In this document: positions 45,151 to 55,769 of the stretch, in pieces
Position numbering within the stretch: position 1 is the stretch's first letter
How the letters are laid out: every line of letters begins with the position of its first letter
DNA from: Calocera cornea HHB12733
Taxonomy: Eukaryota > Basidiomycota > Dacrymycetes > Dacrymycetales > Dacrymycetaceae
Reading direction: 5' to 3'
Length of the DNA stretch: 64,000 nt
NCBI GenBank assembly: GCA_001632435.1
Contig: KV423950.1
Coordinates: 153,141 to 217,140 of the forward strand
Made by a program: the position numbers and the translations under genes
The notes under the pieces: generated by a model
Seen by the model: only the letters and a program-made list of their open reading frames with translations
Told to the model about the DNA's origin: nothing
Database searches by the model: none

Positions 45151-48100
45151 CTAGATCCCAAGATGAACAAAAGGAACCCAGCGTATGGCGGGCAGGCCAC
45201 GCCGCTTCAAGTGCGACACGGCGTGATGCAAGGCCTCTGCAGAGGAGCGAAAGTTGCCGTGCCTAGTCTGGAACATATACTGGTAGACATCCCCTGTGAC
45301 GACTGGTGCGTCCTGATCATCATTGTCAGTTAAATGGTACACCAGTGCAGCTGTCTCGCACCTTATCTGCAATCCCCCATTGTGTGGCAATAACGCTCTT
45401 GAATCCGGCAAGCTGTAGTGCAGCCGCCAAATGGAGCGACTCATCCGGCAGCTCTCCAGCGGGTCGCGCCGTGTGGCATGCGGATAAAAAGGCGAAGTCG
45501 GCGTGTGGCAGCCGTAGCTTTGAGATGTCCGAAAGACTCAACGGCCCATCAAAGAAACGGAAGCAGCTAAGGAGCGGGTTCTCCGGATTGCTGTTGCCAT
45601 GGCAAGACATGTGGACCCATTCGGCTTGTAGCAGTTCGTCACAAATTCGCTTCACGGTCGCTACTTCTCCGGATATGCATGTCACCCTCGTGGGCGAGAC
45701 GATTGTATTGACAATCTGCATCTCTTCACTTGAGCAGACCAAAGGCTCCTGGCCTGGTGTGGCAGACTGGCTTACGGCCAGCACCCGAGGGCTCCCCTCC
45801 TCAGTCCTCCTTATCTTCCGTGCTCGAATCAAGGAACCAAGTGTTGCGGTATATGAGCATATCATGTCAGGTCCGATACCAGAGCCTGGTACGGACGAGA
45901 AGCCAGCAGCATGGATTGGTAAAAGGCAGAAAGGTCCTGTGGGTAGCAGCCAAATGCGCTGTGGGGGACTGTCGGTGTAAATGGAATCCAGGGCAGCACG
46001 GATTGGAGATACAACGGTATGCCATAGTCGATCGAGCACACTACGAACGGCACGTTCCATGAATGCAAGTCCTCGCTGGTCCTTCGGCACGCTAAGTGCG
46101 TGCCTAAGAAACTCAGCCAACTGGATGGCTAAGCGAGCTTGTATCCCGGGTAACGCACAATGATAGTTGCGGCGTTCCGAAGTGAGAATGAGTGCGTCGA
46201 CTCGCGTAGTGCTGCCATTGATGATAACAATTGGCCCCTCCTTAGCCGCCTCGGAGAGCTGTGAGAATTTCGTCGCTTGCAAGAAATCCTCGAAGCCGTC
46301 AATCTGTCGGACTTCTGCCACGAGCTGCTCCCATCGCTCCGCTAGACGACGGTGTCGCTGCAGAAGATGTTCGTTCTCCAATCCACCAGAAGTCGGTACG
46401 TCCGCCTCGAGTGCCCTGCCCACATCTTGCAGCTCTTGAGCAAGTTTTGGGGCGGCGTCCTGCAGTTCGTCAACTTCTGTTCTGAGTTGCAGCAATTGCG
46501 TCCAGAAAATGCCGCGTCCAGATTCTAATAGTTCCAGCGCCCTGTCGTAACGGCCCACAGCAATAGCAGACGCAGCTGCGTCGACAGCCAAGGTACCCGC
46601 GCGCGTTCGCAGCTCCTGCAACCGCACGTCTCTTCCATAACCAAGCCATGCAACCTGAGGCAGGAGAGAGACTGCCACGACAAAGGCTCTATATGCTTCT
46701 TCCAGCAACATATTCTCTTGCGCCAGGTTCGCCCACTTTAGAGCAGCGGTGAACCGGTCGGCGGTCAATGCTTCAGAATCGGTTGCGGCTGCTTCGAGCA
46801 GCGCTAGGAGTCTCGAGGGAGAGGTTCGCGGTTCGGAAACTGGGTCGTACCCGGCGATTGTCTCGGCGAGTAGAAGACGACACTTGGTCTTTTCAAGACC
46901 CGATGCGGCGTGCTCCAAACAGTCGGTGAGGAGTTGACAAGACTCATCAAGGCAAGCTCTTTCTTGCACCTCACGGAATCGTGCAAGGAGAGCATGCCCA
47001 AGAGCCATCAAGGTTTGTGCACGTCGTTTGTGCCCGGGTGGAGCATGTTCCACGGCAGACCGAAGAAGTTTTACACCCTCATCCCAATCTGCAACTTGTT
47101 GCTGGAGTTTGGCGCGTGCCACGTATGCTTTTCCATAGGCGAGGAGATGCTCCGGGAGATCATAAATACTTTCACGGCGTTCCTCAGCTTTTGTCATCCA
47201 GTCGATGGCGTTTTGCAAATCGTCGAACGTTGAGTTGTGCAGATAAAGCTCATAATAGCACACCCCAACATTGGCGAGATATCCCCCTCCGGATATAGTC
47301 GCCACAACTTCTTTACAGAGCTGCAACGCTTCCTGGAGATCGGAGAGAGTATTGAAGTAATACCAACGTTCCATGAAGCCTTGCGAGAGGATATTCAGAA
47401 ATTGGGCACGAATGGGAACGTTGGTTCCGAGCGTTGTGCAGCGTTCTTGAAGAATAGCGATAGACCGGTCGATGTCATTCAGAGAACCATTGCTTCGGAA
47501 TCGGTAGATCAGGCTGAGACACAACCCATACACTGCCGCATTGTAACCTTTCTGATGCTCCGATCTTATTCGCAATGACTTTTCTTGTATTCTCACGCAG
47601 TCGTTGATATCGTTGTAGTCTCCGACGAGGTGGTATCGATAGCGGAGGCCATTCGAGGTTGTTGTCAACAGAGCCGTGTATCTTCGATCATCTTCCCGAG
47701 CACAACGGAGTGCTTCTTGCGCTACAGAGATGGCACGATGAAGCGAGGCAGGCTCTTGTAGGTGTGTGAGAGAATGGCGTTGCAAGGCGATGGCCAGTGC
47801 ATTCAGATATCGGGGCCGTCGGGGATCGTGCTTGGGAGAGAGGGCGACGGCCTTTTCGGCATATGACAATATCTTGGCGACCTCGCTTCGCTCGTTCAGT
47901 CGGTCTTGTCGACTTCGATGTGCCTCGCTGAGGAAAAGCAGACATAAAGATCGGCTCTCCGAGCCATCATCCAGTTCCGGTAGGGTACAAGTCAAACATC
48001 GGATCGACTCTTGCAGACGCCGGAAATCGCCGTTCGCTTCGTAGAGATAGAACAATGCACGGCCGTGCCAAATCAACAGGCTCCGGTTTACGGTCGATCC

Positions 48101-48770
48101 ATCCACCGGCAAAGATTCTGCCTCTTCCACCAGCTCAACAGCGCGGGATGCGTCGGTCGCTTGAGTCGTACCATCAAAGCGGAGAGCAAATGCTCGAGCG
48201 CAGGCACGGAGATAGTTGGCGCGGTCCTTCGGTGGAACTCCTTCACATGCCAATATCTCCCTGCCCAATTCGATAGCCTTATCGACATCTGACTCGAGCC
48301 CCCACAAGTCGAATCGTTCCGACAATAGAAGGCAAAGTCGATAGCAACACAGAGAATAGTCGGGATGGTGAGGCAAGAGAATAAGGTGTAGATTCCAGTA
48401 GATGGAGATCGCCGAGTCCAGGTCAGACCGTGCACCTTCCGACCGATACCGTTGGTGGATTGCAGCGCCGTGCTCCAACGTCGACGCGACATTCGCAAAA
48501 CTATTTTTCGGAGGAGTGCTGCGATCCGAAGGTGGATCGAGTCTTCTGGTGCCCGACGGTTGTGCCGCAGTTGACGATGCAATCAGGTGTGGGGTAAGGA
48601 TGCCTGCGGAGCTTGCTGCAGCTACGGTAGAGATTGTAGCTCCTCTGAACTTGATATCTCCTTGACCATCATCTTCTACATCTTCATCAGTATGTTTGAT
48701 TCGGTAATGCGATAACCTGGGACGAACCTGCGGTCGATGTCATTGAATTGGGATCTTCATCGGAGCGCAT
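45151..48770 (-). CDS. TPR-CHAT caspase-like protease
   Basis: Predicted 1172 aa, introns 48676-48727 and 45313-45361. ATG 48770 gives MRSDEDPNSMTSTAEDDG. After ~80 residues, a long alpha-helical array of TPR-like repeats begins (SDLDSAISIYWNLHLILLP, LESDVDKAIELGREIL, RYLNALAIALQRHSLTHLQE) and occupies most of the protein. A coiled segment (LQLRTEVDELQD) leads into the CHAT domain: LLPTGPFCLLPIHAAG, AEWVHMSCHG (catalytic His, about residue 1030), FLSACHTA (catalytic Cys, about 1078) and LQLAGFKSVIATQWGIADK. The spliced last exon adds VVTGDVYQYMF. CHAT proteases share the caspase/separase fold; related TPR-CHAT proteins are abundant in Agaricomycetes and in bacterial defence systems. Both catalytic residues are present, so it is predicted active. 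Its substrate is unknown and no partner gene is adjacent. Confidence 0.92.
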
Positions 48771-49390
48771 GTTGCGGAGTGCAGCTTGAAGCGCGTAGGT
48801 CGTGTGAGGACGGCCGTCCCTCTACACCTTGACACGAAGGTTTACAGAGGCAGAAATACGTGACTGATCATGCGCCGGGATGTGAGAGCGGGGTGGGTGG
48901 ACGTGCCCAGAGGATCGAGTGGATTCTGATCGGGCCATTTCCAGGTGCCCTTGAGAGACAGCTAAGCGGTCAGGGTGGATGGACCCTCCGGGACTGGCGT
49001 CGCGGCAAGCGTACGGCCGATGCACCGCCTGACATCGCCACATCTATAGACTCAAATACCCGGTCGGTAAGAACAGCACTACTAGTACCAGTCTGCCATC
49101 GGGTCGTACAAACAAGTGAGCAATTGAATGCCTGCAAGACAATGCAGACGATGATGTATGTCGATGGCGGACAACCAATGTCTGCGGCTTCGATTATATC
49201 ATCGAACAATGATCCAAGAGGGTATTGGTTGGTATTACACCATACTCCCACAAGACACAACGTTCTACTACAAGCCACCCTAAATTACGAAAAGCACTCT
49301 TCTTCAGCTGCTCGGAACAGTTACCGAGCTCAAATATGGGAAGGTTAGGACAGTCGGACCAGCGACGGCTGTTCGAAGCCAAACGTGTGA
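48771..49390. other. Intergenic, CHAT gene to ferritin-like gene
   Basis: 5' flank of the CHAT gene and 3' flank of the ferritin-like gene. No motif-bearing frame seen. Confidence 0.55.
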
Positions 49391-50476
49391 TCAGTAACCA
49401 TAGCAGACCGTGGAGGATATGGACGCACTGTTCCCATCTGTCACTGCTGAATTGCTTGACGTCACGACCATGAAAACAGTGCCGAGGAGTCCCGAAGGCT
49501 GCAGCGGAAGGGGTCAGATCAAGGCAGACAGTGCCAGGAGGCCCGGGCACTTACCACCGTGACAGTATTATCGTGTTGAACAGGTACAAAAACAGTCGAA
49601 AGACCCGTGAAGAACGCGGCATAGAAAGGACCAGCTGTGCTCGTACTGAATTGCAGCGTAATTGTTTCACCGGCAGATACCGACGCTTGCTGGATGGAAA
49701 GCGCTGGGAAAGCTGTAACTGGTAGAGCGGGGTTTGATGACGGGCAGGAGGTAATGAAGGATGCTAGGCACGACCCGCGTTGAATAAAAGCAACGGCATG
49801 GCATAGAGGAATAGTACACACCAGCAAGGCTCCAAACCTGGTCAACATCTAGAGGCGTCTCGAAGGCGGTGTTCCATCCAGAACCATGCTCCACTGCGCT
49901 CTCCAGCCAACCTTGATGTCTCGCTTCCACGGCCAAAATGCTGCTAGCTGATGTGATGGTGCTCCTATCTGTCAACAGCTGCGTCGCGCCAGTGTATGCG
50001 GCTACGCCTATGCCCTCCAAGACGGTTGCGAGCGACACAAAGGATGCCGGGTCCGTGTATGGGAAAGAGTACGTGCACTCGGATGTGGCAGATGAGCCAA
50101 GCACAGTCTGAAGATAGGCAACATGGGAAGCTTCGTGAGCAGCAATTTGAGAGATACGTCTGCAATGATCATACGTGTGGTCAGTATTTACTGACAAACA
50201 GATCGGAGGAGGCCCGCACCCTCTAACCCAATCTTGAAAGCCAGCATTTGTGAATGCAGTTACATCGAACTATAGCAACGACCCTTGAGAATCAACGTCT
50301 TATTGACTATTTAATATACGCACTTGTGATAGAGCATCGGCGTAGAAACGGTTCTCCAAATGCTCGAGAGTCAGGGCAAAGTTCAGTACTGTGCTATCGA
50401 TATTGCTTTGCCGCCGAACAGGTGCGGCGGCGGCGATTATGACGTAGAGAGCGGGGAAGAGCGAGAGGAGCTTCAT
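49391..50476 (-). CDS. Secreted ferritin-like domain protein (rds1 type)
   Basis: Predicted 285 aa, introns 50270-50323, 50160-50219, 49764-49821 and 49499-49554. ATG 50476 starts a signal peptide (MKLLSLFPALYVIIAAAAPV). The four-helix ferritin-like part reads LNFALTLEHLENRFYADALS, ISQIAAHEASHVAYL, ATVLEGIGVAAYTGATQLL and ILAVEARHQGWL. The metal-ligand-like Glu/His positions (LEHLE, HEASH, EARHQ) are in place. A beta-rich C-terminal domain (ALPVTAFPALSIQQASVSAG, TVFMVVTSSNSAVTDGNS) follows. This matches Ferritin_2 proteins such as fission yeast rds1 and plant desiccation-related proteins, whose substrates are uncertain; they are often stress- or nutrient-induced. The last intron was placed so that the C-terminal VFMVVTSSN strand is in frame. 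A fragment of a relative lies at 57.6 kb. Confidence 0.87.
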
Positions 50477-51134
50477 CGTGCAATCGGAAAACACTGTGAG
50501 CAAGATCAGTTGACATGCGCACAACGAATGCGACAAGCGAACGTACACAGAAATATAAACAATAAGAGAGTGTCGGTGCGTCGGTGCGTCTATTACTTTC
50601 GATGATAGTCGATAAAGAGGGTAATGTGGTAGCTGAGAAGTGGTCTTTGTAAGGAGATATCAGTAAGGACACGACGAAGGCGATCAGTGTCGAATGAAGC
50701 ATGGAGCAGCACTAGATTGATGATCGTGGGACTACGCCTCGAATCGCAGCCAGAGTGTGGATGACGGGAATTGGGATACTCACGTTCAAAGGAGGGAGAG
50801 CAGCACACAGAGAAGAGGAGGTGAGGAAAGCTGCAATGCGTTGACCGGAGAGGAGAGCAGTCTGCGAGACGCTCGCGAGCGGGGCGGACAATATGGAAGG
50901 TCCGATGCGAACGCCTCGAGGTGCTTCCTGGGTGGGAAGGGCACCCGCGGACGGTGTTGCCAACAGACACATGCTCGCGTCGGGTTTGCTTCCGCTGCTC
51001 GCGTCCCGTCCATACATTGAACCTCATCATATTCCACTAGGGTAACCCGGCTCGCTTCGCTCATCGTAATCTTTTTTTTTGGTCCCTTCCGGAGTCTGCG
51101 GATTTCCTGCATTGCTCCCTTGTTGCCCCTGTGG
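50477..51134. other. Intergenic before assembly gap
   Basis: Upstream region of the ferritin-like gene. A 145-codon minus frame (50593-51030) has no motif and no typical start context. Nothing supported. Confidence 0.5.
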
Positions 51135-51200
51135 TGCCCGTCTTGCGGTGCCCGTCTTGCGGTGCCCGTCTTGCGGTGCCCGTCTTGCGGTGCCCGTCTT
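51135..51200 (+). repeat. 14-bp minisatellite at gap edge
   Basis: Four complete units of GTGCCCGTCTTGCG plus a partial one run directly into the string of Ns. The tandem array is presumably why the assembly broke here. Confidence 0.92.
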
Positions 51201-52043
51201 NNNNNNNNNNNNNNNNNNNNNNNNNNNNNNNNNNNNNNNNNNNNNNNNNNNNNNNNNNNNNNNNNNNNNNNNNNNNNNNNNNNNNNNNNNNNNNNNNNNN
51301 NNNNNNNNNNNNNNNNNNNNNNNNNNNNNNNNNNNNNNNNNNNNNNNNNNNNNNNNNNNNNNNNNNNNNNNNNNNNNNNNNNNNNNNNNNNNNNNNNNNN
51401 NNNNNNNNNNNNNNNNNNNNNNNNNNNNNNNNNNNNNNNNNNNNNNNNNNNNNNNNNNNNNNNNNNNNNNNNNNNNNNNNNNNNNNNNNNNNNNNNNNNN
51501 NNNNNNNNNNNNNNNNNNNNNNNNNNNNNNNNNNNNNNNNNNNNNNNNNNNNNNNNNNNNNNNNNNNNNNNNNNNNNNNNNNNNNNNNNNNNNNNNNNNN
51601 NNNNNNNNNNNNNNNNNNNNNNNNNNNNNNNNNNNNNNNNNNNNNNNNNNNNNNNNNNNNNNNNNNNNNNNNNNNNNNNNNNNNNNNNNNNNNNNNNNNN
51701 NNNNNNNNNNNNNNNNNNNNNNNNNNNNNNNNNNNNNNNNNNNNNNNNNNNNNNNNNNNNNNNNNNNNNNNNNNNNNNNNNNNNNNNNNNNNNNNNNNNN
51801 NNNNNNNNNNNNNNNNNNNNNNNNNNNNNNNNNNNNNNNNNNNNNNNNNNNNNNNNNNNNNNNNNNNNNNNNNNNNNNNNNNNNNNNNNNNNNNNNNNNN
51901 NNNNNNNNNNNNNNNNNNNNNNNNNNNNNNNNNNNNNNNNNNNNNNNNNNNNNNNNNNNNNNNNNNNNNNNNNNNNNNNNNNNNNNNNNNNNNNNNNNNN
52001 NNNNNNNNNNNNNNNNNNNNNNNNNNNNNNNNNNNNNNNNNNN
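51201..52043. other. Assembly gap (843 N)
   Basis: Undetermined bases. The right flank (GTCTCCCGTCTCCCATCTCC) is a different simple repeat from the left flank, so at least two repeat types meet inside the gap. Long frames crossing it are artefacts. Confidence 0.98.
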
Positions 52044-52162
52044 GTCTCCCGTCTCCCATCTCCCATTTCAAGCTATTTGCCAAAATTCTAACTTGCTCTT
52101 GCCTTGATTCATTGCAGCCTAATATAATTTATATTTCAATGCAGACTACCTGTGCACTCATA

Positions 52163-52200
52163 TTAGTGTTAGGGTTGGGGTATAGGGTTAGGGGTTAGCT
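52163..52200 (+). repeat. Telomere-like TTAGGG-rich tract
   Basis: GTGTTAGGGTTGGGGTATAG then GGTTAGGGGTTAGC: three or four imperfect TTAGGG units about 120 bp from the assembly gap. Single units also occur at ~52408 (GGTTAGGGTTG) and at 13551 (TTTAGGGTTAGGGTTA). TTAGGG is the usual basidiomycete telomere repeat. Confidence 0.7.
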
Positions 52201-52540
52201 CTGTTTGCTTCCATTGTGTGGCAGCGCAAATAGCTTCCGCTCTGAGGGGACCCTTCTCTTGCAGGGCGACGCGGACTCGTCACGTGCGCCACGTGGGCAA
52301 AACGTGCGCGGCCCCTCACCGCCACTGCCCGGTTTGCTTCATTATAGATCCATGGGTCTGCCTTCCCTTCCGCGTCCCTGATGACGCCCCTCATATAAGA
52401 ACCTGATGGTTAGGGTTGATTTGCCTATCCGCCTCACCAGCTAGTCATCGTGGGACTCATAGGTATCAAAAGGACAAAATGCAGTGTTACTGTACAGTGC
52501 TAACAACCAGGAGTCAATCCATGATGAAACTCTCACTCTA

Positions 52541-54510
52541 TCAAGTCGCACTCGCTGCATCTTCCATATCCACATCCGGCTTCATCTGTGCTCGTTGCCC
52601 AGGCATAATTCCACGTACATAGCCATTCCAGGAGGCAGGGACGCCACGAGCTCCTTGTTCCCGCTCGTCCGCCCAATAGACCCCACGGCCCTCACTCCAC
52701 ACAAACTGATGGTCAGTCAAGCGCTGCAGGGTGCGATACGCCTTGGCATTTGCGTAAGGGATGCCAGTCTGAGGATCGCGATATGGCGCGGGTAAGCCCG
52801 TCATTGGACACATGGGCGGCCGACGATCTACGTCAAAGAATAAGTATAAACAGACAAGATTTGCAGACGAACGTACAAATAGGGCGGTTGCGGGCGGGGA
52901 CAACTTTCAGAGAGCCCCAATCGACATGGTCACCGAAAAGGGCCGTCATCTCTTCAACCCAAGTCCACGGCACCTTGGTCTTCGACTTCTGCATTTCATT
53001 ATCCCCGTCTTCCTCCATAGCCAAGTCTTCTGGAATGAGGTCCTTTAATGCAACCAAGTTTCGTGTTTGCAAAAACCTCTCTTCAGTCGATGCACTCTCT
53101 GATGACGCGACTGCGAAGGAAGGCTCGCCTAAAGATCGAGATGTCGTAGCTTCCGGTATCACCTCTACACCGACTGACTGATCAACTTCCTCCTTGGGAG
53201 ACGGGAGCCTTTCTGCGGGCTCATGCGGAGTGGTCGCCGCGAGTGGGATCGGCTGTACCTCCTCTACATCATCCGCGTCCGCTCTTTGAGGTGTGGTGAG
53301 GCTGGCGACATCCACATCTGCAGGCAGTGCTTGTCCGCTTTCCCCTACATCAGGGCTTCCTCCTGGTTTCTCGGGCTGGGGGGCGGACGGAGATTTTCTT
53401 GGTTCGGGGACACCTGACCCGGCCAGGCTGAGAGGCTGCTCCTTCATGGTCGCTTGGCATTCCTCCGCAATCTGCTCGAGTTTCATGACTTGGGTTGCTG
53501 CGCTGCTTGGAAATGCGGGCAGTGGTAATAACATTTCCATGGGAGCCACAGTAGGTTCAATCACTTGCACCGGAGGTATCCGTACTTCTTCGGCTCGACT
53601 GATGAATGCGACGACACCACCGTCATGTACAGTCTTGCGCACAACTCGAGCTGTACGCTTTTTTTCCTCTTCACGAGCAAGGAAGTCCTTGAGGGACTTG
53701 ACGTTACGTTCTTCCAGCTCCAACGCGTCAGCAATAAGTTGATCTTGAGTTTTGCGGGGTTGTATTGGACGTTTCGGTCGTGATACAACGGATGCCTGAC
53801 GTGAGATCAGCATAATTTGCACAGACGGATGCCGCCAATCAGCGTACCCTTCTCGCAGCATCCTCCTTCAACTTTCGCTCAAGCTTCAGCTTCGCTGTCC
53901 GAGTGCTGGACCGCGCACTTTGCCTTCTGCGGAGAGGGTAGCTGTTATCCAATATGTTGATACTCCGAGTGTCGGGCGGCAGAGCTATGGACACACGTTT
54001 CACCGGTTTGGCTCGCTGCTCCGCCGGTGCTTTTGCGGCCGGCTTGGGCACAAAGAGCGACGTCGTAGTCGTTCGGTCTGCCTTCTTTCGTGCAGCCTGA
54101 ATACGGTATTAGCCGAACTGCATCACGCAGTAGTGATGCAGTGTACTGACAGCTCGTTTGACCTTCTCTTCTCTGAGTACGGCCCGCTCTTCTGCCTCTT
54201 CGTCTTCGTCAGGCTCATCTTCCGTGCTCACGAAGTCGGACTCGAACACGTCGTCTTCCTCATCTGTGCGCCAGTATGAGCCGTTATGATGATGTATAGA
54301 TGGCATGTCTGTCTACCTTGGCTGATGAACTCGATGTCGTTCTCTTCCTCGGCGAACATCTCCTCAGCCTCGAACTCGATGTCCAATAGCGCACGCATGC
54401 TTGTACAGTTGCGTCAGCATCGTATGGAGGCACTATGTGCGACGCATGGCCTACCGGTTACCCGCATTGGCGCGACGCTCGCGTTGGACAACGAGCGGCG
54501 GGGAGGACAT
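52541..54510 (-). CDS. YL1/Swc2 (Vps72), SWR1 complex subunit
   Basis: Predicted 568 aa; introns 54400-54454, 54264-54316, 54097-54150, 53796-53847 and 52828-52876. The ATG at 54510 gives MSSPPLVVQRERRANAGNRM, then ALLDIEFEAEEMFAEEENDI and the acidic DEEDDVFESDFVSTEDE, the region that binds H2A.Z-H2B. A basic stretch, PKRPIQPRKTQDQLIADALE and EERNVKSLKDFLAREEEKKR follow. After a long Pro/Glu-rich linker the C-terminal YL1_C domain appears: CPMTGLPAPYRDPQTGIPYA and AKAYRTLQRL. YL1/Swc2 delivers H2A.Z to nucleosomes in the SWR1 remodeller. The best junction at the last intron inserts YRRPPM between NRPI and CPMTG, which are usually contiguous; the acceptor may be different. Confidence 0.92.
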
Positions 54511-54674
54511 ACTTATCCAATAGAAATGAGCAAGGATAGAGGACGGCTTCAACGAGCGTTGGTGTTGCTTAAGGGACCCTCAGTTCCACATTGTCACAGG
54601 TGACGCGTTGTTCAATACCGAGGCAGTCGCCGAATCACGGGTGAGGAAGTGAGTGAATGGGAGTCTGAAGGGGT

Positions 54675-55500
54675 TCACTTGTTTCCGCCCTGACTAGTTG
54701 CTCCCATTGAGTCTATTTGCATCCCCTGGAAATTTGCATCCGCTGTTCTCATTGCACTGGTGTGAACAGACAGATGGGAGCAGACTAGAGGGGGAGTAAA
54801 TGAGAGGCACACGCATTTTGTCAGAGGAAGCAAATACAGAGTGGAAGCAAATAGTGAGCGGATGTAAACGGCAAACTACAGCAGAGAAACGGAAGCAAAC
54901 GACAGACGGAGACAAATGAGCGACGGAAGTAGAAAAAAGACGGAGGTAAACAGCGATCGGAAGCAAGTGATGCGCGGATGATAGACGGAGGCGAATAGTA
55001 GACAGAGGCACACTACACGCGGACGCAGAGGTAGTTTTTGCCCTGATGGAAAATGATAGCGGAGGCAATTGAAGAGCGGAAGAAAATAATAGACGGTCGT
55101 CTATCTTGAATGGTAGTAATTTTGAGCAAAGGTAAAGACCAAACGGAGGTAGAGCAACCCACGGAAGTAAGCTCTTTACGGAGACAAATGTTGGCGGACG
55201 CATGATACAGGCGGACCCAACAGGCAGTGGAGGCAAATACTGCGCCGGAACAATGAGCGGATGTAAATACTGAAGGGGAGCAGGCTATGTGCATCAGCAA
55301 AAGCAAAAGGAAGCAAATAGCCTCTGGAACCAAATAATATGTCCAAGTAAGCACGAGACGGACACAAATACATGCGGAAGGAAATCAGTGGGGAGACAAA
55401 TGTCATGCGGAAGCAAAAAAGCGGAGGTAAATAGCGAGAGGAAGCAAACAGAGCGGCGGAGGCATACGGCAAGCGGAAGCAAATATTTCATTCCAAAGCT
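54675..55500 (+). repeat. Long GGAAGCAAAT-type motif array
   Basis: From ~54825 to 55490, by eye 30 or more degenerate units of consensus GCGGAAGCAAAT, e.g. GAGGAAGCAAATAC, GTGGAAGCAAATAG, GCGGATGTAAACG, ACGGAGACAAATG, GCGGAGGCAATTG, ACGGACACAAATAC, GCGGAAGGAAATC, GCGGAGGTAAATAG and GCGGAAGCAAATA. Spacing is ~12-25 bp and spacers are unrelated. A few opposite-strand units (TTTGCATCCGC, TTGTTTCCGCC) lie at 54678-54745. The array fills the spacer between YL1 and the nucleoside hydrolase. No protein-coding signal. Confidence 0.88.
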
Positions 55501-55769
55501 GGCTCGTGGTAAGCAAGCAATAACATGTGTCCGTTGGGAAGGTTATAACTTCCGCTTCAAAGTCTGCTTATGCTGGGCCGTCTCTTTGCCCCCGCTGCCC
55601 CCGCTGCAAGCGAGATTTGGGATCCACATTCAGGCCGATGCAAGCTTGGGCCCAACAGGGCCAGCCAGGTCTCCACCATACAGTACTGCAGTTTTCTGGG
55701 ACACAACCGTCCCGCATCGGACCCGTGGGTTCAGATTTGGGATATTGCACATCTGGACTGTGTTGTAAT

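Noticed and set aside
50593..51030. 145-codon minus frame upstream of the ferritin-like gene
   Set aside because: No motif, no plausible homology, and it overlaps the gene's upstream region.
50786..52198. Several 320-430-codon frames spanning the N gap
   Set aside because: They consist mainly of undetermined residues; frames through Ns carry no information.
54825..55490. CRISPR-like geometry (short repeats with unique spacers)
   Set aside because: Repeats are only ~10 bp, degenerate and irregularly spaced, in a eukaryotic genome without cas genes.
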